Positions 61,630 to 64,000 of a DNA stretch of 64,000 nt are shown here, piece after piece. This DNA comes from Rhizobium acidisoli (GTDB lineage: Bacteria > Pseudomonadota > Alphaproteobacteria > Rhizobiales > Rhizobiaceae): positions 4,346,501 to 4,410,500 of the forward strand of contig NZ_CP034998.1 in assembly GCF_002531755.2 (NCBI RefSeq), given 5' to 3'. A program made the position numbers and the translations under genes. The notes beneath the pieces are model-generated. The model saw nothing but the letters and a program-made list of their open reading frames with translations, ran no database searches and was not told the DNA's origin. Every line of letters begins with the position of its first letter. Position 1 is the stretch's first letter.

Positions 61630-62264
61630 TATGGATACTGCTCGTTCTGGAAGGCCGCGGTGGCGACGATCAGATAATAATTCGGCATCGAACCGTCAGA
61701 GGGCCGTATCGTCGTGATATAAGGCCGGACCAGATCCGTGATGATTTCCCAGCGGTAGTAGGCGCGGACCATGTTGATGGTGCCGGCGCCGCCCGGTGTA
61801 TATTTGAAGGCAGCCGTGTTGATGTCGGCATATTTGGCGGTGGAAAGCTTGGGAATTGTCGTCGGAATGGCTGAGAAGGTGCTGAAGGTCTGCACATCCA
61901 CGTAGAGCTTGCTCGGCGTCGCCACTTCGGTCGCAGAGCAGCGGATCAGGATCGAGATCTCATTGCAAAAGGCCTGGCGGAACTGCGCCTGGTTCATATC
62001 GGTCGTGCGGCCGAGATTGTAGGTGATCTGCCCGGTTCGCATCTTCCGGCTCATCGTATCGACGGCGTTGGAGACGAGCTCCTCGGCAGCAAAGGCGACG
62101 AAGGTTTCGAGGATGGCGAAAATCACCAGGAAATAGGGGATGGCGAGCAAGGCGAATTCGATCGCCGCGGCCCCCTCGCGCGAGCGGGCGAGAGCGCGAA
62201 ACCGCAAGAATCGGAACGGCGCTGGGGAGTGCGCCTTATCCGCCTTCTGATCAATTACCGTCAT
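61629..62264 (-). CDS. TadE-like pseudopilin
   Basis: 211 aa from ATG 62264; a GTG 12 codons earlier is possible and neither has a strong RBS. The pseudopilin segment EGAAAIEFALLAIPYFLVIFA (core AAIEFALLAIPYFL) follows a basic cytoplasmic N-terminus. Two Cys (FCNEISILIRC) occur in the periplasmic part. It is paired with the next TadE-like gene. Confidence 0.88.
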   Translation of the reverse strand: MTVIDQKADKAHSPAPFRFLRFRALARSREGAAAIEFALLAIPYFLVIFAILETFVAFAAEELVSNAVDTMSRKMRTGQITYNLGRTTDMNQAQFRQAFCNEISILIRCSATEVATPSKLYVDVQTFSTFSAIPTTIPKLSTAKYADINTAAFKYTPGGAGTINMVRAYYRWEIITDLVRPYITTIRPSDGSMPNYYLIVATAAFQNEQYP

Positions 62265-62377
62265 TGCCTGGACCCGAGCGACATTCTCTGTCCGCCACAC
62301 TAGGGTCCGTTCGTTGATTTTCCGTTTCAGTCTGACGCGACGATTTTAACGAATGGCTAAAGAAGTGCGGGAGCCGA

Positions 62378-62788
62378 TCAGGGCGAGGTGGTGCCGGTCG
62401 CCGCCTGCTGCGCATGCTGCTCGCAGTTCGGCGTGCAGGACAGCACGGAGCGTTCGGTCTGCCGGTAGACGCGCACCGTATTGCCCTCATCGATCGACAC
62501 TAGAATGCGTTCGTCGAGGATGGCATTGCCGTCGGCATCGAGCAGCACCAGATTGGTGGTGCCGAAGCTGCGTCCTGTGAGGACGATGGTCTTGGCGTCG
62601 GCGACGGTCGCATCGGCGACCTTGGCATTGCCGACGATGACCTTGCTGACAGGGCGGTCGAGCTTCAATACGCGCGCGTGATCCATATAGACACGCAGCA
62701 TGTCATCGTCTGCGGCTGCGGAAACTCCCGAAACACCGAAAACGGCGATCATGCCGGCAAAGAAAATGGTTTTGCCGCTCGATGACAT
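62378..62788 (-). CDS. Stand-alone pilus secretin N-domain protein (CpaC N-terminal type)
   Basis: 136 aa from ATG 62788 (AGAGGA 4 nt upstream). A signal peptide ending VSGVSAAAD is followed by a T2SS/T3SS pilus N-domain: ARVLKLDRPVSKVIVGNAKVADATV (core LDRPVSKVIVGN) and GTTNLVLLDADG. The secretin core of CpaC/RcpA is missing, so it is a paralogue of the N-domain alone. Two Cys lie in the tail (LSCTPNCEQ). It precedes the TadE genes by 113 nt. Confidence 0.85.
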   Translation of the reverse strand: MSSSGKTIFFAGMIAVFGVSGVSAAADDDMLRVYMDHARVLKLDRPVSKVIVGNAKVADATVADAKTIVLTGRSFGTTNLVLLDADGNAILDERILVSIDEGNTVRVYRQTERSVLSCTPNCEQHAQQAATGTTSP

Positions 62789-63167
62789 TTGGTCCTCTTT
62801 CACGATCACAGCGCAATATCGGCATAGAATGGAAAAAAATGGTGAACGAAGCCTTAAGCCAGTAGCCCTGTTCCGGAATGAGGCGTGATGATCCGATTTG
62901 GCACGGCCTCTGCAAGCGCACGCGACGGTTGGAGGTCGTATTATGTGCTATTTCCGGATGAATGCAGCTGGTATAGCGGGAATATTGTTAAATATTGAGG
63001 TAAGCCCGTAAGAAAATACTTACTCTACAAAGGCATGTTGTCTCGTTCAAATCTCGTTAACTCTTTTCCTTAAGCCGATGGAAACGCCCATTCGCTAGGT
63101 TGCAGTCATCCGATCAACGGCAACAGTTGGCGGACGTGCTGAACATCAACTGGAGTTAGGAGTTACC
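62789..63167. other. 379-nt divergent regulatory region of the pilus genes
   Basis: It separates the minus-strand pseudopilin genes from pilA. It holds a sigma-54-like site (62899-62914) and an AT-rich part with TTAA motifs (62980-63080) that probably contains the pilA promoter. No gene is seen. Confidence 0.6.
62899..62914 (+). promoter_or_regulatory. Sigma-54-like promoter element
   Basis: TGGCACGGCCTCTGCA has GG and GC separated by exactly 10 nt and differs from TGGCACG-N4-TTGCA by one base. It points toward pilA but lies about 245 nt upstream of its start, so a long leader would result. It may be a chance match. Confidence 0.4.
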
Positions 63168-63353
63168 ATGACCAAGCTTTTTAGCCGTTTTCTGAAGGAC
63201 GAATCCGGCGCGACCGCAATCGAATACGGCCTGATCGCAGCTCTCATTTCCGTAGCGCTCATCACCGGCGCAACGGCTCTCGGCGGCAAGATCGGCAACA
63301 CGTTTAACGGCTTGAGCACCAAGATGGACGGCGCCACTTCGGCGGCCAACTAA
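63168..63353 (+). CDS. pilA: Flp/Fap-type pilin
   Basis: 61 aa. The Flp signature SGATAIEYGLIAALISVALI contains the prepilin cleavage site after Gly14 and the Glu19-Tyr20 pair. A short leader, one hydrophobic helix and a small tail are typical. GGAGTTAGGAG lies just upstream of ATG. It forms the pilus fibre after CpaA processing. Hairpins follow before cpaA. Confidence 0.96.
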   Translation: MTKLFSRFLKDESGATAIEYGLIAALISVALITGATALGGKIGNTFNGLSTKMDGATSAAN

Positions 63354-63386
63354 GACAAGCGCTGCCGACGCGGCTTCTGCCTAATA

Positions 63387-63451
63387 TCGGCCGAATTTGC
63401 TTCGGCCGAACTATCGAGCGGGCTCACAGGCTGAACGGCCGTGAGCCTTTT
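63387..63451 (+). terminator. Two hairpins between pilA and cpaA
   Basis: First TCGGCCGAA / TTCGGCCGA, a 9-bp stem with loop TTTGC and no T-run. Then GGCTCAC (63421) / GTGAGCC (63441-63447) followed by TTTTCG, a modest terminator. They would let pilin mRNA accumulate well above cpaA mRNA. Confidence 0.7.
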
Positions 63452-63478
63452 CGCATCAAGTCAGGATCGGGTATACGC

Positions 63479-63991
63479 ATGATCGCAGCTGCAGTCTTCA
63501 TGATACTGCCACTCTGCCTGGCCATGGCGGGCTTCTCGGATCTGTTCACTATGACGATCCCGAACCGCGTTTCCCTGATCCTCATCGTCTCCTTCTTCGT
63601 TCTCGCGCCTCTTTCCGGCCTAGGCTTGCAAGCGATCGGCATGCATCTCGCAGCAGCCGCCATCGTCTTTTCCGCGTGTTTCGCTCTTTTTGCCTTCAAT
63701 GTGATGGGTGGCGGCGACGCCAAGCTGTTGAGCGCCACCGCGCTCTGGTTCGGTCTGAACGAATCCCTTCTTTTCCTGATGAGCGATGTTGCCATCATCG
63801 GCGGCTTCATCACCTTGCTGATCCTGATGGTAAGGGCGCAAGCGGATACGATCCTCGCTATCGGCCTGCCGGTGCCGAACTCGATCCTCATCGCCAAGAA
63901 AATCCCCTACGGTATTGCGATCGCGATTGGCGGCTTCATGGCCTTCCCGTCCTCGCCGCTCTTCCTCACCACGCTGGAAAGCCTGAAATAA
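63479..63991 (+). CDS. cpaA: Type IV prepilin peptidase
   Basis: 170 aa, six hydrophobic segments. The two catalytic aspartates of TadV/CpaA-type peptidases are visible: Asp21 in AGFSDLFTMTIPN and Asp80 in the GGGD motif (MGGGDAKLL). It cleaves the leader of PilA and the TadE-like proteins at the inner membrane. ATG 63479 follows GGATCGGG. The rest of the cpa/tad cluster probably continues to the right of the window. Confidence 0.94.
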   Translation: MIAAAVFMILPLCLAMAGFSDLFTMTIPNRVSLILIVSFFVLAPLSGLGLQAIGMHLAAAAIVFSACFALFAFNVMGGGDAKLLSATALWFGLNESLLFLMSDVAIIGGFITLLILMVRAQADTILAIGLPVPNSILIAKKIPYGIAIAIGGFMAFPSSPLFLTTLESLK

Positions 63992-64000
63992 CGGCATTTT

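Noticed and set aside
63050..63080. CtrA-type site (TTAA-N7-TTAA) before pilA
   Set aside because: The two TTAA motifs near 63056-63072 are separated by 9 nt, not 7, so the match fails.

Overview
The window reads as a chromosomal segment of a fast-growing rhizobium, most likely Rhizobium sensu stricto (R. etli / R. leguminosarum group). The case rests on high-GC alphaproteobacterial coding, copies of the Rhizobium-specific intergenic mosaic element (RIME) at 30948-31073 and 44195-44299, an alpha-r7-like small RNA beside polA, and typical rhizobial gene sets (C-P lyase with split phnE, YejABEF, Tad/Flp pilus genes). Coding density is high. I see no rRNA, CRISPR array, insertion sequence or prophage. 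The species call is inference; no database was searched.

Layout: 1-5.9 kb holds the end of an unidentified gene with a strong terminator, an SH3-domain secreted protein, an M20 peptidase, a four-domain c-di-GMP enzyme (MHYT-PAS-GGDEF-EAL) and a MarR regulator. At 5.97-6.12 kb an sRNA gene is transcribed away from polA. polA and a membrane-anchorless ftsK follow. From 11.8 to 16.0 kb lies a polyamine-type ABC importer operon (binding protein, ATPase, two permeases), divergent from a LysR regulator with two palindromes between them. From 17.5 to 30.1 kb runs a 15-gene phosphonate operon: phnGHIJKL, a hexapeptide transferase, phnCDE1E2, a DUF1045 2H-type phosphoesterase, phnM, phnN and a GrpB-family gene. 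It is divergent from its repressor gene phnF, and the shared intergenic region carries a PhnF-like palindrome and a well-formed Pho box.

From 31 to 37 kb, on the minus strand, are gpmA, dapB, a multidrug/lipid-type ABC exporter, glk, mgsA and mepA. From 37.4 to 43.2 kb is yejABEF (oligopeptide import), then a 2-hydroxyacid dehydrogenase, a small membrane protein and pncB. From 46.2 to 48.9 kb is a less dense stretch with small hypotheticals, a KTSC protein, a membrane-protein gene interrupted by an in-frame amber codon, tRNA-Ser(GGA) and another small membrane protein.

From 49.2 to 60.9 kb is a nucleoside uptake and catabolism region. A BMP-type ABC transporter leads into cdd, a purine nucleoside phosphorylase, deoC and deoA on the plus strand; deoB-add and upp are on the minus strand, with a retropepsin-like protease gene in between. 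Together these import nucleosides, split off the bases, and route deoxyribose/ribose phosphate to central metabolism and bases to salvage. The window ends (61.0-64 kb) in a divergent Tad/Flp pilus cluster: two TadE-like pseudopilins and a stand-alone secretin N-domain protein on the minus strand, and pilA and cpaA on the plus strand, probably continuing past the window edge.

Cross-cutting features: stable hairpins follow the binding-protein gene in three transporter operons, presumably giving excess binding protein. The C-P lyase operon lacks phnP, and the DUF1045 gene is the obvious candidate to replace it.
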